In this document: positions 19,563 through 28,868 of the stretch, in pieces
Numbering within the stretch: position 1 is the first letter of the stretch
Layout of the letters: every line of letters begins with the position of its first letter
Assembly: GCF_004341625.1 (NCBI RefSeq)
Contig: NZ_SLZG01000004.1
Location: 453,643-517,642, forward strand
Reading direction: 5' to 3'
Length of the DNA: 64,000 bases
DNA from: Rhizobium sp. BK376
Lineage (GTDB): Bacteria > Pseudomonadota > Alphaproteobacteria > Rhizobiales > Rhizobiaceae
Position numbers and translations under genes: made by a program
Notes under the pieces: generated by a model
What the model saw: only the letters and a program-made list of their open reading frames with translations
Told to the model about the DNA's origin: nothing
Databases searched by the model: none

Positions 19563-20915
19563 ATGATTCCAATGAGCCATTCCGTTACGAGCGAGGCGGA
19601 GCGCGAGATCGACAAGCTCTTGGCTCTGCATCCCAAGGGCTTCGATCTGTCGCTGGATCGGATTACGCGCCTGCTGGGAGTCCTCGGCAACCCACATAAG
19701 AGGCTTCCGCCGGTTATCCACGTTGCCGGCACCAACGGCAAGGGCTCGGTCACGGCCTTTTGCCGGGCATTGCTTGAGGCCGCCGGCCTCAGCGTTCATG
19801 TCCATACCTCGCCGCATCTCGTCAACTGGCACGAGCGCTATCGCATGGGCGTCCAGGGCGGCCGTGGCCAGCTTGTTGACGACGCGACATTTGCCGACGC
19901 CCTCCGGCGCGTCGCGGAAGCGAATGCCGGCCAGAAGATCACCGTGTTCGAAATCCTGACGGCCGTGACTTTCCTGCTGTTTTCGGAACACCCGGCCGAT
20001 GCCGCGATCATCGAAGTCGGCCTCGGCGGCCGGTTCGACGCCACGAATGTCATCTCTGACCCAGCCGTTTCGGTCATCATGCCGATTTCGCTCGATCATC
20101 AGGCCTATCTTGGCGATCGTGTCGAGCTGATCGCTGCCGAAAAGGCCGGCATCATGAAGCGCGGCCAGCCCGTCGTCATCGGCCATCAGGAATATGATGC
20201 GGCCCTCGACGTCCTGTTGTCGACCGCCGAACGGCTACATTGCCCGACGGCCGCTTTCGGCCAGGATTTCATGGCGCATGAGGAATATGGACGGCTGGTC
20301 TATCAGGACGAGTTCGGCCTTGCCGACCTGCCGCTGCCGCGCCTTCCCGGTCGCCATCAATATGCCAACGCCGCAGCTGCAATCCGCGCCGTGAAGGCAG
20401 CGGGCTTCACCGTCACCGAAGCGATGATGGAAAAGGCGATGACCTCGGTAGAATGGCCGGGACGCCTGCAGCGCCTGACCGAAGGCAATCTGATGGCCTA
20501 TGCACCCGAGGGCGCTGAGATCTGGGTAGACGGCGGTCACAATCCCGGCGCCGGCGAGGTGATCGCGGAGGCGATGGCCGGATTTGAGGAGCGCCAGTCC
20601 CGGCCGCTCTTCCTGATTATCGGAATGATCAACACCAAGGATCCCGTCGGCTATTTCAAGGCCTTCGCCGGCTTGGCTGAAAAGGTTTATTGCGTGCCGA
20701 TCCGTCATAGCGATGCGATGATCGACCCGGTCATCCTGGCCAATGCGGCTTACGATGCAGGGCTCGTTGCCGAACCCATGTCGACGGTTGCCGAGGCGCT
20801 GGAAGCAATCAAGCAGGCGGTCGTTCCGGAAAAGCCCGCGCCGCGAATCCTGATGGGCGGCTCGCTTTATCTGGTCGGCGATGTCCTAGCCGACAACGGC
20901 ACGCCGCCGAAATAA
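19563..20915 (+). CDS. folC: Bifunctional folylpolyglutamate synthase / dihydrofolate synthase
   Basis: FolC adds glutamate to dihydropteroate and folates. The 450-residue Mur-ligase-fold protein has the P-loop HVAGTNGKGSVTAFCRALLEAAG, the HTSPHLVNWHERYRM omega loop, EVGLGGRFDATNV, and the C-terminal domain with EIWVDGGHNPGAGEVIAEAM. There are two ATG codons, at 19563 and 19572; the first has a G-rich ribosome-binding site (gggggtgctgg) and is preferred. Pairing accD with folC after trpA is common in proteobacteria. It is convergent with trxA across a terminator. Confidence 0.96.
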   Translation: MIPMSHSVTSEAEREIDKLLALHPKGFDLSLDRITRLLGVLGNPHKRLPPVIHVAGTNGKGSVTAFCRALLEAAGLSVHVHTSPHLVNWHERYRMGVQGGRGQLVDDATFADALRRVAEANAGQKITVFEILTAVTFLLFSEHPADAAIIEVGLGGRFDATNVISDPAVSVIMPISLDHQAYLGDRVELIAAEKAGIMKRGQPVVIGHQEYDAALDVLLSTAERLHCPTAAFGQDFMAHEEYGRLVYQDEFGLADLPLPRLPGRHQYANAAAAIRAVKAAGFTVTEAMMEKAMTSVEWPGRLQRLTEGNLMAYAPEGAEIWVDGGHNPGAGEVIAEAMAGFEERQSRPLFLIIGMINTKDPVGYFKAFAGLAEKVYCVPIRHSDAMIDPVILANAAYDAGLVAEPMSTVAEALEAIKQAVVPEKPAPRILMGGSLYLVGDVLADNGTPPK

Positions 20916-20935
20916 CGAAATCCCGTACAAATGAA

Positions 20936-20958
20936 AAAGCCCGGCAATGCCGGGCTTT
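20936..20958. terminator. Bidirectional terminator between folC and trxA
   Basis: A 10-bp perfect stem (20936-20945 with 20949-20958) with a 3-nt loop and A/T-rich flanks on both sides separates convergent genes. Confidence 0.85.
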
Positions 20959-20981
20959 CCCAATTAAAGAGATCGATACCC

Positions 20982-21302
20982 TTAGGAAGCGTTCGAAATC
21001 CAGTTCGAAAGCGCAGTCTTCGGAGCAGCGCCAACCTTGATGTCGGCAACTTCGCCGGCCTTGAAGAGTGCGAGCGTCGGGATCGAACGAACGCCGAACT
21101 GGGCAGCCAGTTCCGGGTTTTCGTCGATGTTGAGCTTGGCAACCTTCACCTTGCCCTGCATTTCAACGGCGATTTCTTCGAGGCTCGGAGCGATCATCTT
21201 GCACGGACCACACCATTCAGCCCAGAAATCGACAACGACGGGCTCTGCAGATTCCAGAACTTCAGACTTGAAGTTGGAGGTATCGACTTTCACGGTAGCC
21301 AT
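20982..21302 (-). CDS. trxA: Thioredoxin
   Basis: This 106-residue classical thioredoxin reduces protein disulphides in the cytoplasm. It has the active site [22 protein letters not shown] (WCGPC) and the cis-Pro loop [14 protein letters not shown]. It lies downstream of addB-addA on the same strand, 75 bp after addA, and ends at the terminator shared with folC. Its own promoter is likely, but none is clear. Confidence 0.97.
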   Translation of the reverse strand: MATVKVDTSNFKSEVLESAEPVVVDFWAEWCGPCKMIAPSLEEIAVEMQGKVKVAKLNIDENPELAAQFGVRSIPTLALFKAGEVADIKVGAAPKTALSNWISNAS

Positions 21303-21376
21303 AGGCTGCTCCTTTAGCGAATTTGCTGTTGCACCTTATGTGATGAGCCGGTGCCTGATTTTCAATATTCGATATT

Positions 21377-24300
21377 TCACTTTGTTTTGAGCTGCACAAG
21401 CGCCGATGCGAGCGCGGTTTCGCTCAAGCGATGGATCGAGGCATTCTCCGTATAGACGAGCAGGCAATCGATCTGCTTTCCCGGATAAAGCGGCTTCAGG
21501 ATCTCGCGATAGATGGCGAGCTGCGCCTGATGCGCAAAGGGGATCGCCTCCGGATTGCTAGGTGGCACGCGATTCGTCTTGTAATCGAGGATGATGACGC
21601 GATCGTCGAGAACGGCAAGGCGGTCTATCCGTCCCGAGACGGCAAATCGCTGATCACCAAGCGTGAGAGTCCCCATGATCGAGACTTCCGCCTGGCCATG
21701 GGCGCTAAGAACACTCAGCAGATCCGGATTGGAAAGCAGCCGCATGATGGAAGTGACCAGCACCTCGCGTTCCGCCTCCGGCCAATAACGCGCCGCCCGC
21801 TCGGCATAGCGCCCGGCTGCGTCGGCGCGATCAACCGGCGGAATGTCAGGCAATGTCTGCAACATCCGGTGGATCAGGCGGCCTTTTTCGAGCGACCTGT
21901 CGCTTTTTCCCTTCTCGCCGAAAAGCGGCGAGGTAACGAGCAGGTCGTCTGCCTCTTCATCGATGATCGTTCCGGCACCCGAAGGGCTGAGCGGCCGCGG
22001 CAGATGCCGTTGCGCCGGCAGCGGGCGCCCGAGCTCGAGGGGCAGGGATTGGCGTTGCTCGGACGCTTCGGTCCTCTCCGCGCGATCGACCGGCCGGCTT
22101 ACCTGCTGCACCCGCCAGCTCAACCCTTCCCACTCGCCATCGGGGCCGGAAAATGCGGCCGGGGCGCAATGCTCCTCATCCGCCCGCATGGCGGCCGAAA
22201 TCATCTGATGCCACGTGCCGGCATTCTCGCGAACGCCGCGATAGCCGCAGACCACCAGCCTGTCCGCGGCACGGGTCATGCCCACATAGAGCAGCCGACG
22301 ATATTCCTCCTCCGCCAGCGACTGGATGCGCGCGGCATCCGCCTGGGTCAGCGAGTTCGCCAGTGCGCTGACCGGAACCCAGACCGGAATGGATTCCCGG
22401 CCGTCATTGGTGTCGATCAGCCGCAGCTTCGGCAGATGGGTGTGGGTGAAGGCCTTGCCGCCGCCGTCGACGAGGAAGACGATCGGCGCCTCCAGGCCTT
22501 TCGAAGCATGGACGGTCATGATCCGCACTTCGTTGCGGCCCTTGTCCTGCTCGCGTTTGACAACGGGCGCTTCCAGCTCCAGCGTCGAAACGAAGGATTG
22601 CAGCCCCGGCAACCCGTTGGTCTCATGCTCCAGCGTAAAAGTCAGGAATTCATCGAGGATATCGCTGACCTCGGTGCCGAGCCGGGCGAGGAACTGCCGC
22701 CGCCCGCCGAGGCTGCCGAGCACGCGGGCGTAGAAATCATGCACCGAGCAGTTTTTCGAAAGCGCCATGAAGGTCTTCATGCGCTCGACGGCGGCGGCGT
22801 ATCGCGCCTGTCCATCGGCTGCAAAGGCCTGAAGATGGCCCCAGACACTCTGGTTTTCGCCACGAAGCGCTGCGATCGCGAAGATATCGTCCTCGTTGAG
22901 GTCGAAGAGCGGGCTTTTCAGGAGGGCGGCAAGCGAAAGATCGTCTTCCGGCAACAACAGGAAGCGGCCTAGCGCGAGAAGGTCCTGGATGGCGATATGG
23001 CTCGTCAGCACCAGTCGGTCGGCGCCGGCGACGGGAATATTGCCCCGCTTCTTCAGTGCCCGTGTCAGCGCGTTCACGAAGGCATCGCGCTTGCGCACCA
23101 GCACCAGGACATCGCCCGCCTCGACGGGACGTTCCTTGCCCTTTTCGATGATCGTCTCGTGCCCGACAAGTTCACCGATCCTATGGGCGATGCGCCGCGC
23201 GAGGATCGCGGCCGGTGCGCTCTCGGGCGTGGCGTCGAAAGGCGCCGTCCAGTCGTCTTCCCTCGCCATCGGCTCAGGCGCGATCATGTCCCACAGGTCA
23301 ACGGCGCCAGGATGGCCGATACGGCTTGAGCGATGGACGACGGCCTCGCCGACGGCGCTGAGGCCGCGGGCATTGTCGGGAAGCGCAAACACCCGGTCGA
23401 CCACGGAAAGCACGTCCGCCGTCGAGCGGAAGGACAGCGGCAGGCGGATCGGCGAAAAGGCCTGGCCGCCGGCCATCACGCGCCGCCGCGTCCGGCTGCT
23501 TTCCTCGGAAAACCGCTCGGGCCGCGCGCCCTGGAAGGAATAAATGGACTGCTTTTCATCGCCAACGGCAAAGATCGTTCTGAGGGCAGGGCGCGTGCTT
23601 TCGCCGGCAAAGAAATCCTCGGCCAGCGACTGGATGACGCTCCACTGGATCGGGCTCGTATCCTGCGCCTCGTCGACGAGGATGTGGTCGATGCCCTGAT
23701 CGAGCTTGTAATGGATCCAGGGGCCGACGCCGCTTTTCGTCAGAAGATCGGCCGTGCGAGTGATCAGGTCCTCGAAGTCGAGCTGGCTGCGCTGCTTCTT
23801 CAGATCTTCGTAGTCGAGGTTCAGCCGGTCTGCCAGGACAAGCGCAGCATGGGTGGCGCTGTACATCCGCATCAGCTTCAGCCGGTCGCGGCAGGCGACG
23901 ATATGGGACCTTACGGCATCGATCGCGGCCACCAGCTCCGGTGCCGCTGTCGCCATTGCCTTGGCGACGAGCGAACTGTCCGCCTTCGGCTCGCCCTTGC
24001 CCGTCAGGAACAGCTTTTCCAGAAGCGCTGCCCGCTCACCTGCGTCCCCATCGCGTTTTGCGAGGCGGAGCCCATAAGCGATCTCCTGCACTTTTACGCC
24101 GCCCTTCTGGTCGGCAAGCGCAAGATAGGTTTCGAGCACGCCGCCGGAAAGGCCGGGCAGGGGCCAATATTGTTCCGCAATGCCGGCTTCAGTGTCGTTG
24201 GCGGAGAGCCCAAGCCTCTGGCGCAGCGCCGCATCGACGCCGCCCTCTTGCGCCGCTGCCAGGGTAAACCGGCGGATGGCATTGCGATTGGCAACTATGT

Positions 24301-24928
24301 CGCCAAGCAGGTTGTCGAGGCCGGCTTCGTCACCGAGATCGAGCACATAGGCGAAAGCCTCGGCAAGATCGGCATCGCCCTCGGGCGTCGTCGCCGTCAG
24401 CAGTGAGCGGCGAGCGTCCGCAAGTAAGGTTGCAGCCGCCCGGTCGTCGAGAACGGAGAAGTGACCGGCGACATTCGCCTCCAGCGGAAATTGATGCAGT
24501 AGCGCTTCGCAGAAGGCGTGGATCGTCTGGATTTTCAACCCACCCGGCGTTTCCAGCGCCTTGGCGAAAAGCCGGCGCGCTTCGGCCAGCTTGAAAAGAT
24601 CAGGCTCTTCGCCTTCGATATCGGCAATTCTCTTCCGCAGGCTCTCGTCAGGCAGCGTCGCCCAGTCGGCGAGGCGTTCGAAGACACGGTTGGACATCTC
24701 AGACGCCGCCGCCTTGGTATAGGTCAAGCAAAGAATGGCGGAGGGCCGGGCGCCGGCGAGCAGCAGCCGGATGACGCGCTGCGTCAACACATGCGTCTTG
24801 CCGGATCCGGCATTGGCCGAAACCCAGGCGGAGCGCAGCGGATCGGAGGCGATCGATTGCTGGATGGTCGTCCAGTTGATCCAGGTGCCGGGATCGTCGC
24901 CTTCAGGCAGGGATGCGAATTCACTCAT
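21377..24928 (-). CDS. addA: Double-strand-break repair helicase-nuclease AddA
   Basis: AddA is the UvrD-like helicase and nuclease subunit of the AddAB recombination complex, functional analogue of RecBCD. The 1183-residue protein has the Walker A segment WVSANAGSGKTHVLTQRVIRLL near residue 35, LVDEAQDTSPIQWSVIQSL (Walker B), VGDEKQSIYSFQGARPERF, MTVHASKGLEAPIVFLVDGG, YVGMTRAADRLVVCG, and the C-terminal nuclease motif VIILDYKTNR. All helicase motifs are in order. It overlaps addB by 8 bp, so translation is probably coupled. Confidence 0.97.
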   Translation of the reverse strand: MSEFASLPEGDDPGTWINWTTIQQSIASDPLRSAWVSANAGSGKTHVLTQRVIRLLLAGARPSAILCLTYTKAAASEMSNRVFERLADWATLPDESLRKRIADIEGEEPDLFKLAEARRLFAKALETPGGLKIQTIHAFCEALLHQFPLEANVAGHFSVLDDRAAATLLADARRSLLTATTPEGDADLAEAFAYVLDLGDEAGLDNLLGDIVANRNAIRRFTLAAAQEGGVDAALRQRLGLSANDTEAGIAEQYWPLPGLSGGVLETYLALADQKGGVKVQEIAYGLRLAKRDGDAGERAALLEKLFLTGKGEPKADSSLVAKAMATAAPELVAAIDAVRSHIVACRDRLKLMRMYSATHAALVLADRLNLDYEDLKKQRSQLDFEDLITRTADLLTKSGVGPWIHYKLDQGIDHILVDEAQDTSPIQWSVIQSLAEDFFAGESTRPALRTIFAVGDEKQSIYSFQGARPERFSEESSRTRRRVMAGGQAFSPIRLPLSFRSTADVLSVVDRVFALPDNARGLSAVGEAVVHRSSRIGHPGAVDLWDMIAPEPMAREDDWTAPFDATPESAPAAILARRIAHRIGELVGHETIIEKGKERPVEAGDVLVLVRKRDAFVNALTRALKKRGNIPVAGADRLVLTSHIAIQDLLALGRFLLLPEDDLSLAALLKSPLFDLNEDDIFAIAALRGENQSVWGHLQAFAADGQARYAAAVERMKTFMALSKNCSVHDFYARVLGSLGGRRQFLARLGTEVSDILDEFLTFTLEHETNGLPGLQSFVSTLELEAPVVKREQDKGRNEVRIMTVHASKGLEAPIVFLVDGGGKAFTHTHLPKLRLIDTNDGRESIPVWVPVSALANSLTQADAARIQSLAEEEYRRLLYVGMTRAADRLVVCGYRGVRENAGTWHQMISAAMRADEEHCAPAAFSGPDGEWEGLSWRVQQVSRPVDRAERTEASEQRQSLPLELGRPLPAQRHLPRPLSPSGAGTIIDEEADDLLVTSPLFGEKGKSDRSLEKGRLIHRMLQTLPDIPPVDRADAAGRYAERAARYWPEAEREVLVTSIMRLLSNPDLLSVLSAHGQAEVSIMGTLTLGDQRFAVSGRIDRLAVLDDRVIILDYKTNRVPPSNPEAIPFAHQAQLAIYREILKPLYPGKQIDCLLVYTENASIHRLSETALASALVQLKTK

Positions 24929-27900
24929 CGCCGGCTGCCTCCTCGGTCTCCGCGGTCGACCATTCCGAAACGCGGGCCAGATGATCGTAATCGCCGCCGA
25001 AATCGAATTGCTGCGCAGGGATCAGGCGGGAGGTGAAGCCCCTTTCTCCCGATTGCAGCAACGAAACGAATTTGACGAGCTGGTCGATCGCGTCCTCGGC
25101 AAGATCGATAGCCGACTTCGGTTTTGTCTTGGCAGTGGCGCTTGCCAGCTCGTTGTTGACCTGATCGACCTGGAAGCGTTCGCCGGGACGCAGCCGGACA
25201 TAGAGCAGGTTGTCGGGCAAAAGGCCGGTTGCTTCACGAAACGCGCCTGCCTGAAGCGCATAGGCCTCGAGTGCAAGCTGCGGATCGAGCAAGGCGCGCG
25301 CCTGCGTCGGCGAGGGATTGGAGCCGGTCTTATAGTCGACGATATCGGCGGCATTGCCACCCTTTACGTCAATCCGGTCCGCGATGCCTGTCAGTTTGAT
25401 GCCGATCGGTTCGATATCGACACCGCCCCGAGCTTCGGTAAAGGTCTTGCGGATATACGGTCGCCGTTCAGCTTCCCATTTCAGGAAAGCGCGCGCCACC
25501 TCGCGGAAGCGCGGGCGCCAGACGCTGTCGATATGGGGCGGCAACCGCTCGTCATCGAAGAGGTCGGCGATGATTCTCTCCATGGCCGCAGATCCCGCCG
25601 GCGTGCCCGCAATATGCCCGCCGCTGACGAACCGCTCGATGATCGCATGGTAGAGCGTGCCGCGCTCGGCAGCGCCGGGGTCGCGGTTGAAGGGCTCGAT
25701 CGGGTCGAGCTTGAGCACCCGCCGCGCATAGATCGCATAGGGGTCGCGACGCAGGCGGCCGACTTCGCTGAAGGAATAGCTCCTCGGCTGCAGTGTCGCC
25801 GGCGGCTTGGGTGTCGGACGCTGCGCCGGCGCCTGGTTGTCGCCCTCGTCGATCATCCCAGCCCAATGCCGAAAGCGGTCGCCGTGCGCCTTCAACTCCG
25901 CCTGAAAGTCCTTGCCGCCCAGCGCCATCAGCCGCTGCAGCCAGCGGGAGGCGACGGTCGGCGTGGACCCCTGTCGGAGCGAGCGGGAATAGATGAGATC
26001 GCGCGTGCCATTCGCCATCTCGAAGTCATGGGCGAGCTGGCCGATGCGCCGCTCCGGCGGCTCCAGCCCTATGTCGGTTTTCATCGTTCGCGAGATGAAC
26101 GGATTGTTGGATGTCTGCCCCGGCCAGGAGCCTTCGTTCAGGCCACCGAGGATGAGCGTGTCGACGCTCTGCAGACGGGCTTCGAGCGTGCCGAAGATGA
26201 AGACGCGCGGATGGCTGAGCGAGCGGGGTTTCACCGCCTGGCCGGCCGACAGAGCGGCTGTGATGTCGATCCATTGCGGTCCATCGGCTTCCAGCTGGTC
26301 GTCGGCATCGATGACTTCGCGCAGAAGGCTCGCCAGCGTATCGCCCGCCTCACCAGACCAGAGCGCCGCAAGGTTTCCGCGTTCATCCGTCGCGATCGCC
26401 TCCAGCGCGCGTCCCGTCCGTTCGGCCCATTCGGATAGAGCAAAACTGCTGGTCAGGCCGCGGTCGCCGGGCCGATGCCGGACGAGCGCCGATGCTAGCG
26501 GTTCCGTTGCCGCGGTCACACGGCGCGCCAGATCCCGTGCCTGATCGATGGCCTTCAGCGGCAGGCTCTTCAGCCATTTCGGCGCGTGCCGATCGTCGGC
26601 CCCTTCAAGCAGTTGCTCCTCCAGCAACGGTTCCAGCGCAGCGATATCGACTTCCGCCACGCCGCCGCGCAACGCCAGCAACTCCAATGCATCGATGGCA
26701 GGGTCCAGGCTGGCGCGATCGAGGCCGAAGCGAGCCAGGGGGTGCTTGAGCAGCGAAACGAGCGCGACGGGATCGCCCGGGCGAAGGGTCGCCTCCAAGA
26801 GAAGCTGCAGCAAGCCACCCTGCGGCGTTGCCGCCAAGGGCGTACCGGCGGAATCGTCGGCAGTGATGCCGAAGCGCGCGAGTTCGGAGGCGACGCGACG
26901 CGCCAGATTGCGATCTGGCGTGATCAGCGCTGCCTGGCTCTCGCCATTTCGCCCCGGTTTTTCCAAGGCGAGCCGCAAGGCGATCGCAATCGCGGTCGCT
27001 TCCTCTCGCTCGTTGGCCGCCTCGATGAGAGAGACATTCGCGAAGGCCTGGGTCAGCGCGCCTTCAGGCAGGGTCCGGTGCCATTCGCCCCAGCCGCTCG
27101 TCGCTTTGGCCGGAGCCAGCGCATGGGAAAGGATTTCCGCCCGTCGTTGCAGGATAGGTCCGGCGTCCTCGACGGTGCCGACATCCTGCCGCGTCGCACC
27201 CAGCCGCTTCAAAAGCAGCGCAAGCCCGTATTGCGGATGGGTGCGAGCCGCAGGGTCCGCGCGTTCGCCGGGGCGCAAATCCGGCGCCACAAGCGTCCAG
27301 TCCTCGTCCGACATGGTTCCGTCGAGTCCCGGCAGCACGATGACACCTTCCGGCAGGGAGGCGACGGCGGCGATCAGATCGGCGGTTGCGGGAACCGATC
27401 CCGTCGAACCGGCAATGATGATCGGCCCGCTATGCTCCATGCTCGCCAGACGTTCGGCCTCGGCGCGCAGGATGGCGTTGCGATGGCGGGCGGGCGAGGA
27501 GCGGCCGAGCTCTTCCAGGCGCGCCGGCCAGAAGGCGCTGGCGATCTGCAGGAATTCCGCGGTCAGCTGCCACCAAAGCGCATGATCCCGCGCATCGAGC
27601 TTGGCAAGCTCGTCCCAGTTTCGATCTTCCGTCTCGATGGAATCGATCAGTTCGGCCAGGTTGCGCGCGAGCCATATGGCGTCTGCCGGGCTCGCCGGCG
27701 CGACCAGCGGCGAGTCGGAATGTATGTCGCGAACGATCTGCGGCAGCTTGTTACGCCAGGCAAGGATCAGTCGCGCCAGCTCCAGCAACCGCACCGTGTT
27801 CGACAACGGTTGCGCGAGATCGAGCGTTGCCGGCAGCGCTTCGTCGAAATAGCCGCTGTCGTCATCCGTTTCCCCCAGCGGGCGGATGACGGGAAGAATG

Positions 27901-28121
27901 GCTGCTCGGCCGCCCAGGAGATCGACGAATTCGGATCGCAGCACGCGAACGGCGCGGCGCGTCGGCAGGAAGATTGTCACCTTGGCCAGCGACAACGGAT
28001 CGGCCGGGTCGTGCTTGTAGCTTTCGATCAGCCGGCCGTCGCACAGCGCGGTTGCCAGCGTCTTCAGGAAGGGGAGGCCCGCCGGAATGGTGAGGATTCG
28101 CTGGCGATGGCCGGTAGCCAT
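24921..28121 (-). CDS. addB: Double-strand-break repair protein AddB
   Basis: AddB is the second subunit of the AddAB complex. The 1066-residue protein is of the alphaproteobacterial type: an inactivated helicase-like body without an intact Walker A (the N-terminus reads ILTIPAGLPFLKTLATALCDG), and a C-terminal PD-(D/E)xK nuclease domain with YHAIIERFV and AADIVDYKTGSNPSPTQ. Four cysteines for an iron-sulphur cluster are not seen, unlike in Gram-positive AddB. The order murU-addB-addA, with 3 bp between murU and addB, places repair genes behind the wall-recycling genes. Confidence 0.95.
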   Translation of the reverse strand: MATGHRQRILTIPAGLPFLKTLATALCDGRLIESYKHDPADPLSLAKVTIFLPTRRAVRVLRSEFVDLLGGRAAILPVIRPLGETDDDSGYFDEALPATLDLAQPLSNTVRLLELARLILAWRNKLPQIVRDIHSDSPLVAPASPADAIWLARNLAELIDSIETEDRNWDELAKLDARDHALWWQLTAEFLQIASAFWPARLEELGRSSPARHRNAILRAEAERLASMEHSGPIIIAGSTGSVPATADLIAAVASLPEGVIVLPGLDGTMSDEDWTLVAPDLRPGERADPAARTHPQYGLALLLKRLGATRQDVGTVEDAGPILQRRAEILSHALAPAKATSGWGEWHRTLPEGALTQAFANVSLIEAANEREEATAIAIALRLALEKPGRNGESQAALITPDRNLARRVASELARFGITADDSAGTPLAATPQGGLLQLLLEATLRPGDPVALVSLLKHPLARFGLDRASLDPAIDALELLALRGGVAEVDIAALEPLLEEQLLEGADDRHAPKWLKSLPLKAIDQARDLARRVTAATEPLASALVRHRPGDRGLTSSFALSEWAERTGRALEAIATDERGNLAALWSGEAGDTLASLLREVIDADDQLEADGPQWIDITAALSAGQAVKPRSLSHPRVFIFGTLEARLQSVDTLILGGLNEGSWPGQTSNNPFISRTMKTDIGLEPPERRIGQLAHDFEMANGTRDLIYSRSLRQGSTPTVASRWLQRLMALGGKDFQAELKAHGDRFRHWAGMIDEGDNQAPAQRPTPKPPATLQPRSYSFSEVGRLRRDPYAIYARRVLKLDPIEPFNRDPGAAERGTLYHAIIERFVSGGHIAGTPAGSAAMERIIADLFDDERLPPHIDSVWRPRFREVARAFLKWEAERRPYIRKTFTEARGGVDIEPIGIKLTGIADRIDVKGGNAADIVDYKTGSNPSPTQARALLDPQLALEAYALQAGAFREATGLLPDNLLYVRLRPGERFQVDQVNNELASATAKTKPKSAIDLAEDAIDQLVKFVSLLQSGERGFTSRLIPAQQFDFGGDYDHLARVSEWSTAETEEAAGDE

Positions 28122-28124
28122 GGC

Positions 28125-28856
28125 TTAGACCAGTTCCTGGAAGCGCTGGATCGTCGCCTCGGCATCGCTGATCGCTTCGGGTGTCCCGACCGTCAGCCAA
28201 TGTCCGTCCATCATCATTCCGTACAGGCGACCGCGGGTAATCGCCTTGTCGAAATAGATATTGAGGTTGAAGGCATCGGCAGGCGCATCATCGAGGAAGG
28301 ACGTGTCCATCGCAATCGCGCCGGCATAGACAACGGGCGAGGGATCGTGCTCGCGGAACCGCGTCAACCGGCCATCCTTCGCCATGCCGAAATCGTTCTT
28401 GCCGTTGTGGCCTGTCGTGTTATCGATATCGACGCAGAGCATCGCCATGTCCATACCTGCTGGATCGAAGAATCCGGCTAACCGTTGCAGGTTGGTCGGC
28501 ATGCCGGGCTTTTCGCCGACCCAGAAGAGGTCGGCATTCATGACGAAAACCTTTCCCGCATCAAGCAGCTTCAAGCCCTTGGCCAGTCCGCCGCCATTGT
28601 TCATCAGCGCTTCCCGCTCGTCGGAAATGATGATCTCCAGCCGCTTGTAGGCCTCGAGATGGGCAAGCATCTGGTCAGCGTGATGGTGCACGTTGACGAC
28701 CGCCTTTTCGACGCCGGCATCAGCCAGCGTGTCCAGCGCATAGTCGATCATCGGCTTGCCGGCGATTTTCACCAATGGCTTCGGTATCGTATTGGTGATC
28801 GGCCGCATGCGGGTTCCGAGACCCGCTGCCAGCACCATGGCTTGTTTAATGGTCAT
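28125..28856 (-). CDS. murU: N-acetylmuramate-1-phosphate uridylyltransferase (MurU-type)
   Basis: The 243-residue nucleotidyltransferase has the signature MVLAAGLGTRMRPITNTIPKPLVKIAGKPMIDYALD (residues 7-42) and the metal-binding FVMNADLFWVG. MurU of Pseudomonas makes UDP-MurNAc from MurNAc-1-phosphate in the fosfomycin-bypassing peptidoglycan recycling route. The adjacent AmgK-like kinase domain, which would make its substrate, argues for the same role here. Without context it could be called mannose-1-phosphate guanylyltransferase-like. It lies 12 bp after the fused tsaE-amgK gene. Confidence 0.85.
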   Translation of the reverse strand: MTIKQAMVLAAGLGTRMRPITNTIPKPLVKIAGKPMIDYALDTLADAGVEKAVVNVHHHADQMLAHLEAYKRLEIIISDEREALMNNGGGLAKGLKLLDAGKVFVMNADLFWVGEKPGMPTNLQRLAGFFDPAGMDMAMLCVDIDNTTGHNGKNDFGMAKDGRLTRFREHDPSPVVYAGAIAMDTSFLDDAPADAFNLNIYFDKAITRGRLYGMMMDGHWLTVGTPEAISDAEATIQRFQELV

Positions 28857-28868
28857 CTGATCCGGAAG

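Noticed and set aside
26586..28481. Long plus-strand frames opposite addB and addA (also 21431-22972)
   Set aside because: Shadows of the AddAB genes, which have complete motif sets on the minus strand.
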